Of a DNA stretch of 7,723 nt, positions 1 through 7,629 are shown in pieces. The first letter of the stretch is position 1; every line of letters begins with the position of its first letter. The stretch is from assembly GCA_022572905.1 (NCBI GenBank), contig JACZUZ010000076.1, positions 1 through 7,723 of the forward strand, read 5' to 3'. Made by a program: the position numbers and the translations under genes. The DNA is from Candidatus Zixiibacteriota bacterium (GTDB taxonomy: Bacteria; Zixibacteria; MSB-5A5; GN15; JACZUZ01). Under the pieces are notes generated by a model that was given only the letters and a program-made list of their open reading frames with translations, did not search any database and was not told the origin of the DNA.

Positions 1-317
<317 letters not shown>

Positions 318-319
318 AG

Positions 320-550
320 AGGCGTGGCAAAGACGAAAAAGATTGGCCTGATCTGGTTGTTCAGGCTCCGCCCCTATTTATTCAGGAGAAAGTCCACCCT
401 AAAGTTCTAGTTGATGATCTGATTCGGCGCACAGAGGCTGACGCAGATAGCGCTTCACTTGATCTTGACCTCTTCGCCGATTTCAATGGACTTCCAAGTC
501 AAGGAGCCAAAACTGAGTTTTATCAACATGACGCCAACTGGTCCAACCGA
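320..550 (+). other. In-frame N-terminal coding remnant of the methyltransferase, without a start codon
   Basis: The frame of the methyltransferase at 551 is open upstream to a TAG at 317-319. It reads RGKDEKDWPDLVV, then QEKVHPKVLVDDLIRRT, LFADFNG, and TEFYQHDANWSNR, running directly into MILGDSL. From memory of this family, these blocks occur in full-length members, where a Trp precedes RGKDE and an N-terminal stretch of some tens of residues comes before that. Here the family-like sequence begins at about 321 and everything upstream is replaced by the rpoC tail. There is no ATG, GTG or TTG in frame between 320 and 550. I read this as the real coding sequence of a gene that has lost its 5' end. 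Confidence 0.75.
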
Positions 551-2935
551 ATGATTCTTGGCGACAGTTTGCAAGTGATGGCGTCACTGGCAGAGCGCGA
601 AGGATTGCGTGGCAAAGTTCAGTGCATTTACATCGACCCACCGTATGGGATTAAGTTCAACAGCAACTTCCAGTGGTCCACCACGAGCCGAGACGTGAAG
701 GACGGCAAGACCGATCACATCACCCGTGAGCCGGAACAGGTGAAGGCATTTCGTGATACATGGCGTGATGGGATACATTCCTACTTAACGTATTTGAGAG
801 ATCGGCTTACAGTCGCGAGAGATTTATTGACGGCAAGCGGGTCTATTTTCATACAAATTGGTGATGAAAATGTCCATCGAATCAGGGCATTGATGGATGA
901 GGTGTTTGGAGAAGATTGTTTTGTTGGGCTTATAGCATTCACGAAGGGTGCGACAGGACTCGGGGCGACCGGACGCCTGCCAGCTCGCCTGGACTATCTT
1001 GTGTGGTATGGAAAGAATCCGGTTGAGTGCAAATTCAGACAGTTATTTCTGCTAAGAGACCAAGGAGTAGATCGTAGTTTTAATTGGGTTCAATTATCAA
1101 ATGGAACTTATAGGCGTCTTTCTAAGGAGGAAAAGGATGGTACCACACACCTTCCGGAGGGCAGTCGTGTGTTTCAGGATGTGTCACTAACTAAGCCTGG
1201 TCCTGGGCGAAAGTATAAGGTTCGATTCAAAGGAAGAACATTTGATTCCGGGAAACGGTGGTGGGGCTTTCCAGAGAAATCTCTTGAACGCGCCCTCAAG
1301 ACTGGTCGCATCGATCGATTTGGAAACGGGCTGCGACAATTGCGCTTCCAGGATGAATCAACTGCCGTAGCTCTCGGCAATCTTTGGGACGGATTTCTCG
1401 GACAGACAGATCCAGTTTATGTTGTCCAAACCAACACTGACATTGTACAACGCTGTATTTTGATGACTACCGACCCAGGTGACTTGGTGCTCGATCCTAC
1501 ATGTGGTTCCGGGACCTCTGCGTACGTGGCTGAACAATGGGGACGAAGGTGGATAACCGTTGATACTTCACGGGTGTCCTTAGCATTAGCTCGAGCTCGA
1601 ATTATGGGGGCACGCTATCCGTACTATCTGTTGGCCGATAGTCGAGAAGGACAATTGAAAGAAGCGCAGTTGACTCGGACTGCACCGAACAAAATTTCAA
1701 CATATGGCGATATTAGGCAGGGATTTGTATATGAGCGTGTGCCACATATCACTCTCAAGTCAATTGCCAACAACACCGAAATCGATGTGATTTGGGAAAA
1801 ACACCAAGAATCCCTTGAGCCAATACGCAAACAACTCAACAAAGCTCTCAGGCAGAACTGGGAAGAATGGGAAATACCGCGTGACGCTGACGAAGACTGG
1901 TCAGCGGAAGCCAAACGCCTGCACTCGCAATGGTGGGAAAAGCGAATTACTCGGCAGAAAGAAATCGACGCCTCCATAGCCGTCAAGGCCGAGCATGAGT
2001 ACCTCTATGACAAGCCCTATTCAGACAATAAGAAGGTTCGAGTTGCAGGGCCCTTCACTGTCGATAGTATCTCTCCGCACCGTTCGTTAGCAGTAGATGA
2101 AAACGACGAGCTAATAGATCGTCGAGGTGATAAGAAACATGAGGCGAGTGATGAAACTAACTTCGTCAGGATGATACTTGAAAACCTCAAGACAGCAGGA
2201 GTGCAACAAGCGCATAAGGAAGACAAAATCAGTTTCTCTTCCCTCACTCCCTGGCCCGGACACTTCATCTGCGCGGAGGGCCTCTATGTCGAAGGAGACG
2301 AAGAAACAGGTACAGAAAAACGCGCCGCAATTTTCATTGGCCCTGAGTTTGGTACTGTCAGCAGGCCAGACTTGGTCGCCGCGGCCCGCGAAGCTGGAGA
2401 CGCAGATTTTGATGCCCTTATCACCTGCGCTTTCAATTACGATGCACATTCTTCAGAGTTTGATAAATTAGGCCGTATTCCTGTTCTTAAAGCCCGGATG
2501 AACGCCGATTTGCATATGGCCGATGATCTCAAGAACACCGGCAAAGGTAACCTCTTTGTGATTTTCGGCGAACCGGACATAGATATTCTCGATGCCGGAG
2601 ATAATCAGGTTGCGGTCAAGATTAATGGTGTGGATGTCTTTGATCCTAGTACAGGTGAGGTTAGGAGTGACGGAGCGGACGGAATCGCCTGTTGGTTTAT
2701 CGACACAGACTACAACGAAGAAAGCTTCTTTGTACGCCATGCCTACTTTCTCGGTGCAAACGATCCATACAAAGCGCTCAAAACGACGCTCAAGGCGGAG
2801 ATCAACCAAGAAGCTTGGGAAACATTACACAGTGACACATCGCGACCATTCGACAAACCTGAATCTGGTCGTATCGCGGTAAAGGTAATAAATCACCTAG
2901 GTGATGAAGTGATGAAAATTTTCAAGGTCGATTGA
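551..2935 (+). CDS. Site-specific DNA methyltransferase, type III Mod-like (beta class), 5'-truncated
   Basis: This is an S-adenosylmethionine-dependent DNA methyltransferase, probably N6-adenine, of the beta class in which motif IV precedes motif I. Counting from the ATG at 551, LGDSL (3-7) leads into motif IV, IYIDPPYG (D29-PPY), the catalytic site. A variable stretch at about 120-290 probably includes target recognition. Motif I, LDPTCGSGT, with D315, binds the cofactor and is followed by WGRRWITVD. A long family-specific C-terminal region (about 380-794) is complete and ends VKVINHLGDEVMKIF. The ATG at 551 has no Shine-Dalgarno sequence and the frame is open to 320 with homologous sequence, so 551 is the first usable start rather than the native one. 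The stop overlaps the next start (TGATG), indicating translational coupling to the helicase. Family is sure; whether it is expressed or active is not. Confidence 0.88.
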   Translation: MILGDSLQVMASLAEREGLRGKVQCIYIDPPYGIKFNSNFQWSTTSRDVKDGKTDHITREPEQVKAFRDTWRDGIHSYLTYLRDRLTVARDLLTASGSIFIQIGDENVHRIRALMDEVFGEDCFVGLIAFTKGATGLGATGRLPARLDYLVWYGKNPVECKFRQLFLLRDQGVDRSFNWVQLSNGTYRRLSKEEKDGTTHLPEGSRVFQDVSLTKPGPGRKYKVRFKGRTFDSGKRWWGFPEKSLERALKTGRIDRFGNGLRQLRFQDESTAVALGNLWDGFLGQTDPVYVVQTNTDIVQRCILMTTDPGDLVLDPTCGSGTSAYVAEQWGRRWITVDTSRVSLALARARIMGARYPYYLLADSREGQLKEAQLTRTAPNKISTYGDIRQGFVYERVPHITLKSIANNTEIDVIWEKHQESLEPIRKQLNKALRQNWEEWEIPRDADEDWSAEAKRLHSQWWEKRITRQKEIDASIAVKAEHEYLYDKPYSDNKKVRVAGPFTVDSISPHRSLAVDENDELIDRRGDKKHEASDETNFVRMILENLKTAGVQQAHKEDKISFSSLTPWPGHFICAEGLYVEGDEETGTEKRAAIFIGPEFGTVSRPDLVAAAREAGDADFDALITCAFNYDAHSSEFDKLGRIPVLKARMNADLHMADDLKNTGKGNLFVIFGEPDIDILDAGDNQVAVKINGVDVFDPSTGEVRSDGADGIACWFIDTDYNEESFFVRHAYFLGANDPYKALKTTLKAEINQEAWETLHSDTSRPFDKPESGRIAVKVINHLGDEVMKIFKVD

Positions 2936-5010
2936 TGGAGTTCAGGATAGCAGACACATTCACCGATAGTCTGGCAAAGCTGACGGGTGATGAACAGAAA
3001 GCTGTAAAGACCAACGCTTTCGATCTGCAAATGAGTCCTGCCAATCCCGGACTGCAATTCCACAAACTTTCCAGAGCCAAAGACAAGAACTTCTGGTCAA
3101 TCCGCGTTAATCGCGATGTGAGGTTGATAGTTCACAAAACAGAATCCAGCCTGATGCTTTGCTATGTAGGTCATCACGATAAGGCGTATGATTGGGCGGA
3201 AAGACGCAAATTAGAAACTCATCCGAGGACTGGCGCCGCTCAGTTCGTAGAGATTCGTGAAACCGTTAGGGAAATAACGATACCTAAGTATGTAGAAGCT
3301 GAGACGCAAGCTCTAATCAAGCCACCTCTATTCACCGATATTGCGGACGACGAGCTACTTGGCTACGGTGTTCCGGTCGAGTGGCTGAACGATGTTCGTA
3401 ATGCAAATGAAGACACTCTCTTAGAACTCGCAGATCATCTTCCCGCGGAGGCGGCTGAAGCGTTGCTGAATCTAGCCACTGGCCAGAAACCGGAAGCCGT
3501 ACCAACTCCGGCAGTTGAGATTGATCCATTTGAACACCCAGACGCTCAACGCAGATTCCGAATAATGAGCAATGTTGAGGAGCTCGAACGCGCCCTTGAA
3601 TATCCGTGGGAAAAATGGACGGTATTCCTGCACCCCGCGCAACAGCAACTTGTGGAAAAAGACTACAACGGTCCCGCACGTGTTTCAGGGTCAGCTGGGA
3701 CCGGAAAAACTATTGTGGCTCTGCACCGAGCTGTCTATCTAGCGAGGCGCGATCCCGACTCAAGAGTCTTGCTTACCACATTTTCGGACACGCTTGCCAA
3801 TTCTCTCCGAACCAAACTCAGGCGTCTCATCAGTAACGAACCTAGAATTGGAGAGCGGTTGGAAGTTCACTCGCTTGACGCAATAGGGCGAAGATTGTAT
3901 GCGGCGCACTTTGAAAAACAAACGATGGCAACCTATGAGGAAATCAGTGCGATACTTCAATCGGCATCCACCAAAGTGGAAGACCACAAGTTCAGTCTCC
4001 ATTTTCTCAAAACGGAATGGGAGCAAGTGGTTGATGCATGGCAGTTGAACTCATGGGAGGAGTATCGGAATGTAGCGAGATTGGGTCGCAAGACTCGCTT
4101 GCCGGAGAATAGACGTGTGGTTTTGTGGTCTATTTTCGATATCGTTAAATCGGAGCTCAAACGTAGAGAACTTGTAACGTATCCTGAAATATTCAGCCGT
4201 TTAACAACGAAACTGATTGAGTCCTCAAAGAGACCGTTTGACTTTGTTGTCATAGATGAAGCACAGGATATTAGTGTCCCTCAGTTACGATTCCTCGCAG
4301 CTCTGGGAGGCGATGCGCCTAACCGTCTCTTTTTCGCTGGTGATCTCGGACAACGGATATTCCAGCAGCCATTTTCGTGGAAGGCGCTAGGAGTTGATAT
4401 ACGCGGTCGATCTCGCACACTGCGGATCAACTATAGAACCTCGCACCAGATTAGAATGCAAGCTGATAGATTGCTCGCTCCGAAGATGTCCGATGTAGAT
4501 GGAAATATTGAAGACCGAGGCGGTACTGTGTCTGTGTTTAATGGTCCAAAACCTGAGATTGGAACATTTGCAACTCAAGAGAATGAGATTGCGGCAATTA
4601 CTCAATGGCTTTCGGATAGGAGCGGCGAGGGATTTCAACCACACGAGATCGGAGTTTTTGTTCGTTCACCTAGTGAGTTGGATCGTAGCAAGCGGGCTGT
4701 AGAAAGAGCGAAGTTAAAATTCAAAGTTCTAGATGATAATTCTGAAACTGTGAGTGGTCAGGTGTCAATAAGCACAATGCATTTGGCCAAAGGTTTAGAG
4801 TTTCGGGCCGTTGCTGTAATGGCTTGCGACGATGATGTAGTCCCGCTTCAAGAAAGAATAGAAAAAGTCACAGACGATTCTGACCTTGAAGATGTTTATA
4901 ATACAGAGAGACACCTTCTTTATGTAGCATGTACAAGAGCGCGAGATAATCTGCTGGTAACAGGTGTCGAACCCGCTTCTGAGTTTTTGGATGATTTGAA
5001 TGAATCCTAG
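2935..5010 (+). CDS. RelE/ParE-like toxin domain fused to UvrD-type SF1 helicase
   Basis: This 691-residue protein joins two modules. Residues 1-91 resemble RelE/ParE-family toxins: FWSIRVNRDVRLIVH at 53-67 and YVGHHDKAYDWAERR at 77-91 match the core strands and the typical GHHD..Y ending. After a linker of about 140 residues comes a superfamily 1A helicase: Q-motif-like HPAQQQLV from 233, Walker A GSAGTGKT (K258), Walker B DEAQD (441-445), motif III GDLGQR (from 469), NYRT (from 499), motif V STMHLAKGLEF (613-623) and motif VI YVACTRAR (663-670). All ATPase motifs are intact and no nuclease domain is visible. The ATG at 2935 shares its A with the methyltransferase TGA; the TTG at 2932 is an unlikely alternative. 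The coupling suggests that the helicase works with the methyltransferase, perhaps in DNA defence; that role is inferred. Confidence 0.9.
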   Translation: MEFRIADTFTDSLAKLTGDEQKAVKTNAFDLQMSPANPGLQFHKLSRAKDKNFWSIRVNRDVRLIVHKTESSLMLCYVGHHDKAYDWAERRKLETHPRTGAAQFVEIRETVREITIPKYVEAETQALIKPPLFTDIADDELLGYGVPVEWLNDVRNANEDTLLELADHLPAEAAEALLNLATGQKPEAVPTPAVEIDPFEHPDAQRRFRIMSNVEELERALEYPWEKWTVFLHPAQQQLVEKDYNGPARVSGSAGTGKTIVALHRAVYLARRDPDSRVLLTTFSDTLANSLRTKLRRLISNEPRIGERLEVHSLDAIGRRLYAAHFEKQTMATYEEISAILQSASTKVEDHKFSLHFLKTEWEQVVDAWQLNSWEEYRNVARLGRKTRLPENRRVVLWSIFDIVKSELKRRELVTYPEIFSRLTTKLIESSKRPFDFVVIDEAQDISVPQLRFLAALGGDAPNRLFFAGDLGQRIFQQPFSWKALGVDIRGRSRTLRINYRTSHQIRMQADRLLAPKMSDVDGNIEDRGGTVSVFNGPKPEIGTFATQENEIAAITQWLSDRSGEGFQPHEIGVFVRSPSELDRSKRAVERAKLKFKVLDDNSETVSGQVSISTMHLAKGLEFRAVAVMACDDDVVPLQERIEKVTDDSDLEDVYNTERHLLYVACTRARDNLLVTGVEPASEFLDDLNES

Positions 5011-5022
5011 TTAGGGGTCAAA

Positions 5023-5205
5023 ATGTGTCTGCGCAGCAAGAGCCTTACTTCCGCTTACCGAATAAAACAAATTGTCGTGAAAGTCGATGAATTGATGGAG
5101 CTGTGCGATGATCTGGAAGAAAAGCTCAAGCAGTCACAGTCCACAGCCGAATCTCTCGCCAGCGCAGTTGTCGCTCAACTCAGCAACTGGAATTCTGCCA
5201 ACTGA
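5023..5205 (+). pseudogene. hsdS: Decayed C-terminal fragment of a type I restriction specificity subunit (HsdS)
   Basis: The 60-codon reading frame contains IVVKVDELMELCDDLE and then an amphipathic helix ending SLASAVVAQL. This is the typical C-terminal conserved helix of HsdS, the DNA-recognition subunit of type I restriction enzymes. The usual motif before it (PLPPLAEQ.RIV) is recoverable only in another frame: frame 2 at 5042-5071 reads ALLPLTE, a TAA at 5063 where Gln is expected, then NK. One missing base near 5069-5073 would restore the join to IVVKV. That supports a nonsense mutation plus frameshift in a broken gene rather than a native small protein. However, AGGGG at 5013-5017 lies five bases before the ATG at 5023, so a short coiled-coil peptide could still be translated. 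No recognition domains remain; HsdS-like sequence starts only about 32 bases after the helicase stop. Confidence 0.7.
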
Positions 5206-5264
5206 GGATGGCATTGCTGATAGCGAAAAAATTGCTTAGATTGTGGTTAGTTGCGTGATCAAAT

Positions 5265-5280
5265 TTCTGTAGACAGAAGG
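5265..5280 (+). promoter_or_regulatory. Shine-Dalgarno of the membrane-protein gene, overlapped by a small inverted repeat
   Basis: AGAAGG at 5275-5280 is a strong Shine-Dalgarno sequence eight bases before the ATG at 5289 and supports that start. TTCTGT (5265-5270) and ACAGAA (5273-5278) are perfect inverted copies two bases apart. As RNA they could form a five-pair stem with a TAGA loop that covers part of the ribosome site. The ribosome site is convincing; a regulatory role for the hairpin is speculative. Nothing else recognisable lies in the 5206-5288 gap, and I see no strong promoter there. Confidence 0.5.
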
Positions 5281-5288
5281 TCGTTCAG

Positions 5289-6422
5289 ATGGAAAAAGAT
5301 AATCATAGTTTGACAGTTGGAAAAGTGGAGAAACATGACAAGAAATTCAAATTTTGGGTAGCTTTGTCTGTCTTATTTCTAACCGCTGCAATTGCTAACT
5401 CATTTTTTGAAATAATACCATGGGCGCTGACCTACTTCTTATTGATCTCAGCAATATCGTTATTGGTGCTTGCTTTTATCTACAAGACAAAAGTATTCGC
5501 TCAAAAAGCACGCAAGGAGAACGAATCCGAAGTTCGTTCTGCGATCTCTGAGGCAAGAGACTTCAGTCGTGAATCTTTCCGATTAGATTCTACGGATCGC
5601 AAGGACTTATTCGAAGCTCTTAAGAAAGAGATCGAATCTTTGGAAAGTAGTGAGTCTCTTCCTTGGACGGAATATCGCGTGTTGCATATGTATCAACTCA
5701 TGACAGAATTCTACACTGTCGAAGAGCTTAGAGTAAAAGCTCAACTTCTCCTAGAAGAGATAGATGAAAACTATGTTGAGGATGATGCAATGCGATCTTG
5801 GTTTGCTAACATTCAGAGCGAAGTCAGAGAAGCTGGGGATAGGGCAGTCGACCAATTGGATGAGAACAAAGACGGTAAAAGCGGAGAAAAATCTACTGAT
5901 CAAACTGATAGACTAAGGTCACTTGTTAAGAAGCTCAATGAATATGTCACTGATTTTGACTTTAACTGGGCGATTGGTACCGCTACAATAAAATCATTGA
6001 ATATTGTGGTCGGAATCACGATTCCTATCTTGCTCTACATGGGTTTGTTGCCGATTTTCCATCTTTCGGGAAATGGGCTACTAAGCATTTTTGATTGGGG
6101 GTTCTTGGGTATGTGTGGGGCTCTTACGAAAGTTCTACTTTGGTTCAGAAAGTCAAAACTGGTCCAGGTCGGAGAGCGAAAAGGGAAAGAAGAAATGTGG
6201 AGAGCCGGGCAAGGTGCATTTCTTGGATTAATAGCGGGCGTTGTTTTGTATTCAATGTTGATGTCTGGAGTACTGTCTGGCGCTCCATTTCCGGATCCCA
6301 ATTGTTTCACCTTCAAACAAGTAGGGTTTCACGCCTGCCATGCTCATGCTGTGTTCCTGGGTATCTCAGCGGGATTTTCTTTTGAATGGGTATTTGAACA
6401 TCTCAACTTGAAGGGTAACTAA
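5289..6422 (+). CDS. Unrecognised multi-pass membrane protein with central soluble domain
   Basis: I cannot assign this 377-residue protein to a named family. Two hydrophobic segments at about 22-40 and 42-65 are followed by a charged, helical, mostly soluble stretch (66-225). It contains short repeated acidic or amphipathic helices and a hydrophilic linker around 190-207. Four more hydrophobic segments follow at about 236-258, 264-285, 308-330 and 352-372. Lys/Arg-rich loops (YKTKVFAQKARK; WFRKSKLVQVGERKGKE) place both termini and the central domain in the cytoplasm. The last outside loop carries C339 and C350 beside H348, H351 and H353, which could form a disulfide or bind metal. The end, AVFLGISAGFSFEWVFEHL, reminds me of GFSER-type endings of other bacterial membrane proteins, without a known function. 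A good Shine-Dalgarno sequence supports the start. Composition is more AT-rich than the methyltransferase. It lies 34 bases before the decarboxylase gene. Confidence 0.8.
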   Translation: MEKDNHSLTVGKVEKHDKKFKFWVALSVLFLTAAIANSFFEIIPWALTYFLLISAISLLVLAFIYKTKVFAQKARKENESEVRSAISEARDFSRESFRLDSTDRKDLFEALKKEIESLESSESLPWTEYRVLHMYQLMTEFYTVEELRVKAQLLLEEIDENYVEDDAMRSWFANIQSEVREAGDRAVDQLDENKDGKSGEKSTDQTDRLRSLVKKLNEYVTDFDFNWAIGTATIKSLNIVVGITIPILLYMGLLPIFHLSGNGLLSIFDWGFLGMCGALTKVLLWFRKSKLVQVGERKGKEEMWRAGQGAFLGLIAGVVLYSMLMSGVLSGAPFPDPNCFTFKQVGFHACHAHAVFLGISAGFSFEWVFEHLNLKGN

Positions 6423-6436
6423 GAGCGTCAATAGAC

Positions 6437-6449
6437 ATATTCGGAATAT
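6437..6449. repeat. 13-bp inverted repeat just before the decarboxylase start
   Basis: ATATTC (6437-6442) and GAATAT (6444-6449) are perfect inverted copies around a single G. The element fills most of the short gap before the ATG at 6457, where a Shine-Dalgarno sequence would normally lie, and none is visible. It could be an operator half-site pair or a tiny RNA hairpin, but AT-rich palindromes of this length also arise by chance. Confidence 0.3.
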
Positions 6450-6456
6450 TTCTCTT

Positions 6457-7629
6457 ATGGATGACCTAATCAAAAAACTAGTCGTTGACTTAGAACGAAC
6501 ACCAGCAATATTCTTGGATATTCGCACGATCTACGCAAACCTTGAATTGCTGAAAGATAAATGCAAAATCCTTTATCCATTGAAACCATTAGCACACCCG
6601 GAAGTATTAAGGGCTATCGGTAAGTATGTTGATGGATTTTCTGTCAGCTCTCTTTTTGAGGCTAGGCTAGTAAAAGATCTCTTCGGAACAGAAAAGATTA
6701 TTCACTTCACATCTCCCTGCATAAAGGAAAGCGACTTGAGGGAGATAGCTGACTACTGTAATCACATAAGCCTCAATTCAATTAAACAGCTGAAACTAAT
6801 TGGGGAAAACGATACTGATTTTTGTAGCTTGGGCTTGCGCATCAACACTGAGCTATCTTTTGTGAAAGATCAGCGTTATGACCCATCACGACTTCCATCA
6901 AAGCTCGGAATTCCACTGAGCGCATTGAAGGGAGATGTGGTTGATAATCTTAACGGGATATGGAATGTCCAAGGTATCCTAATCCATTCGAATTGCGAAT
7001 CTGAAGACTTTGAAGAGCTGGATTCTTCCATCAAACAGTTAGAAAACGCTATCCCTTCGCTCCTGCGTAGAGTTGATTGGATCAATTTCGGTGGCGGATA
7101 TCTATTCGACCAGTCTTCAAATTGGAGCGTCTTTGATAGATTAGTCTCACGCCTTCAAAACAAGTACGGCCTCGATGTTTATTTTGAACCGGGCAAAGGG
7201 GTAGTGGGTGAAGCGGGATCGATAGTATCGTCAGTAGTAGATATTATCGATAATGGAGACAAAAAGCTCGCTGTACTCGATACGACAGTGAATCACATGC
7301 CGGAAGTGTTTGAGTTTCAATATCGTCCGCAGATCGCCCAAGAGTCGCCGGGAGGCGCTCATAGTTATTTATTGGCTGGAGCCTCTTGTTTGGCGGGCGA
7401 TGTTTTTGGTGAATATACATTTGCCGAGCCGTTGGAGCTCGGGTCCACGGTTGTGATGTACGGCGTTGGGGCATACAACCTGGTCAAGGCCCCTACGTTC
7501 AACGGACTTCCATTGCCCTCGATATATTCCCTTGGCGCCAATGGTGAAGTCACGTTGATGAAAGAATTCACTTTGGAAGAGCAATCTTCGAGATGGGGGT
7601 TTAAAGCCAGTGCGTGTTTCGGAAATTGA
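6457..7629 (+). CDS. nspC: Carboxynorspermidine/carboxyspermidine decarboxylase-like PLP enzyme (NspC family)
   Basis: This 390-residue protein resembles NspC, a cytoplasmic fold type III PLP decarboxylase that converts carboxy(nor)spermidine to (nor)spermidine in the last step of an alternative polyamine pathway. K43 in LYPLK aligns with the PLP-binding lysine; DGFSVSSLFEARLV (59-72) matches the family block DGTTSSSLYEVRLG. HSNCE (177-181), the phosphate-site glycines GGGY (212-215), EPGKG (from 244), GASCLAGDVFGEY with C311 and D315, and Y340 in GAYNLVKAPTFNG complete the barrel and C-terminal domains. Length is close to the family norm (about 365-380). It differs from standard NspC around EPGK (usually EPGE) and LDTTVNH (usually VDSSIEAH), so the substrate may differ. 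No carboxyspermidine dehydrogenase is visible in the window. There is no clear Shine-Dalgarno sequence at the ATG; coupling to the membrane-protein gene 34 bases upstream is possible. Family is sure, exact reaction less so. Confidence 0.85.
   Translation: MDDLIKKLVVDLERTPAIFLDIRTIYANLELLKDKCKILYPLKPLAHPEVLRAIGKYVDGFSVSSLFEARLVKDLFGTEKIIHFTSPCIKESDLREIADYCNHISLNSIKQLKLIGENDTDFCSLGLRINTELSFVKDQRYDPSRLPSKLGIPLSALKGDVVDNLNGIWNVQGILIHSNCESEDFEELDSSIKQLENAIPSLLRRVDWINFGGGYLFDQSSNWSVFDRLVSRLQNKYGLDVYFEPGKGVVGEAGSIVSSVVDIIDNGDKKLAVLDTTVNHMPEVFEFQYRPQIAQESPGGAHSYLLAGASCLAGDVFGEYTFAEPLELGSTVVMYGVGAYNLVKAPTFNGLPLPSIYSLGANGEVTLMKEFTLEEQSSRWGFKASACFGN

Noticed and set aside
2178..2471. A 97-codon plus-strand frame inside the methyltransferase, and several antisense frames of 60-120 codons across the window
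   Set aside because: They lie over well-matched coding sequence in another frame, have no family-like motifs, and are compositionally shadow-like.
2932..2934. TTG at 2932 as the helicase start
   Set aside because: ATG at 2935 follows immediately, overlaps the upstream TGA in a classic TGATG, and gives the expected N-terminus.
5214..5242. A possible promoter (TTGCTG, 17 bases, TAGATT) before the membrane-protein gene
   Set aside because: The -10 match is only four of six without an extended element, so it is not distinguishable from chance.
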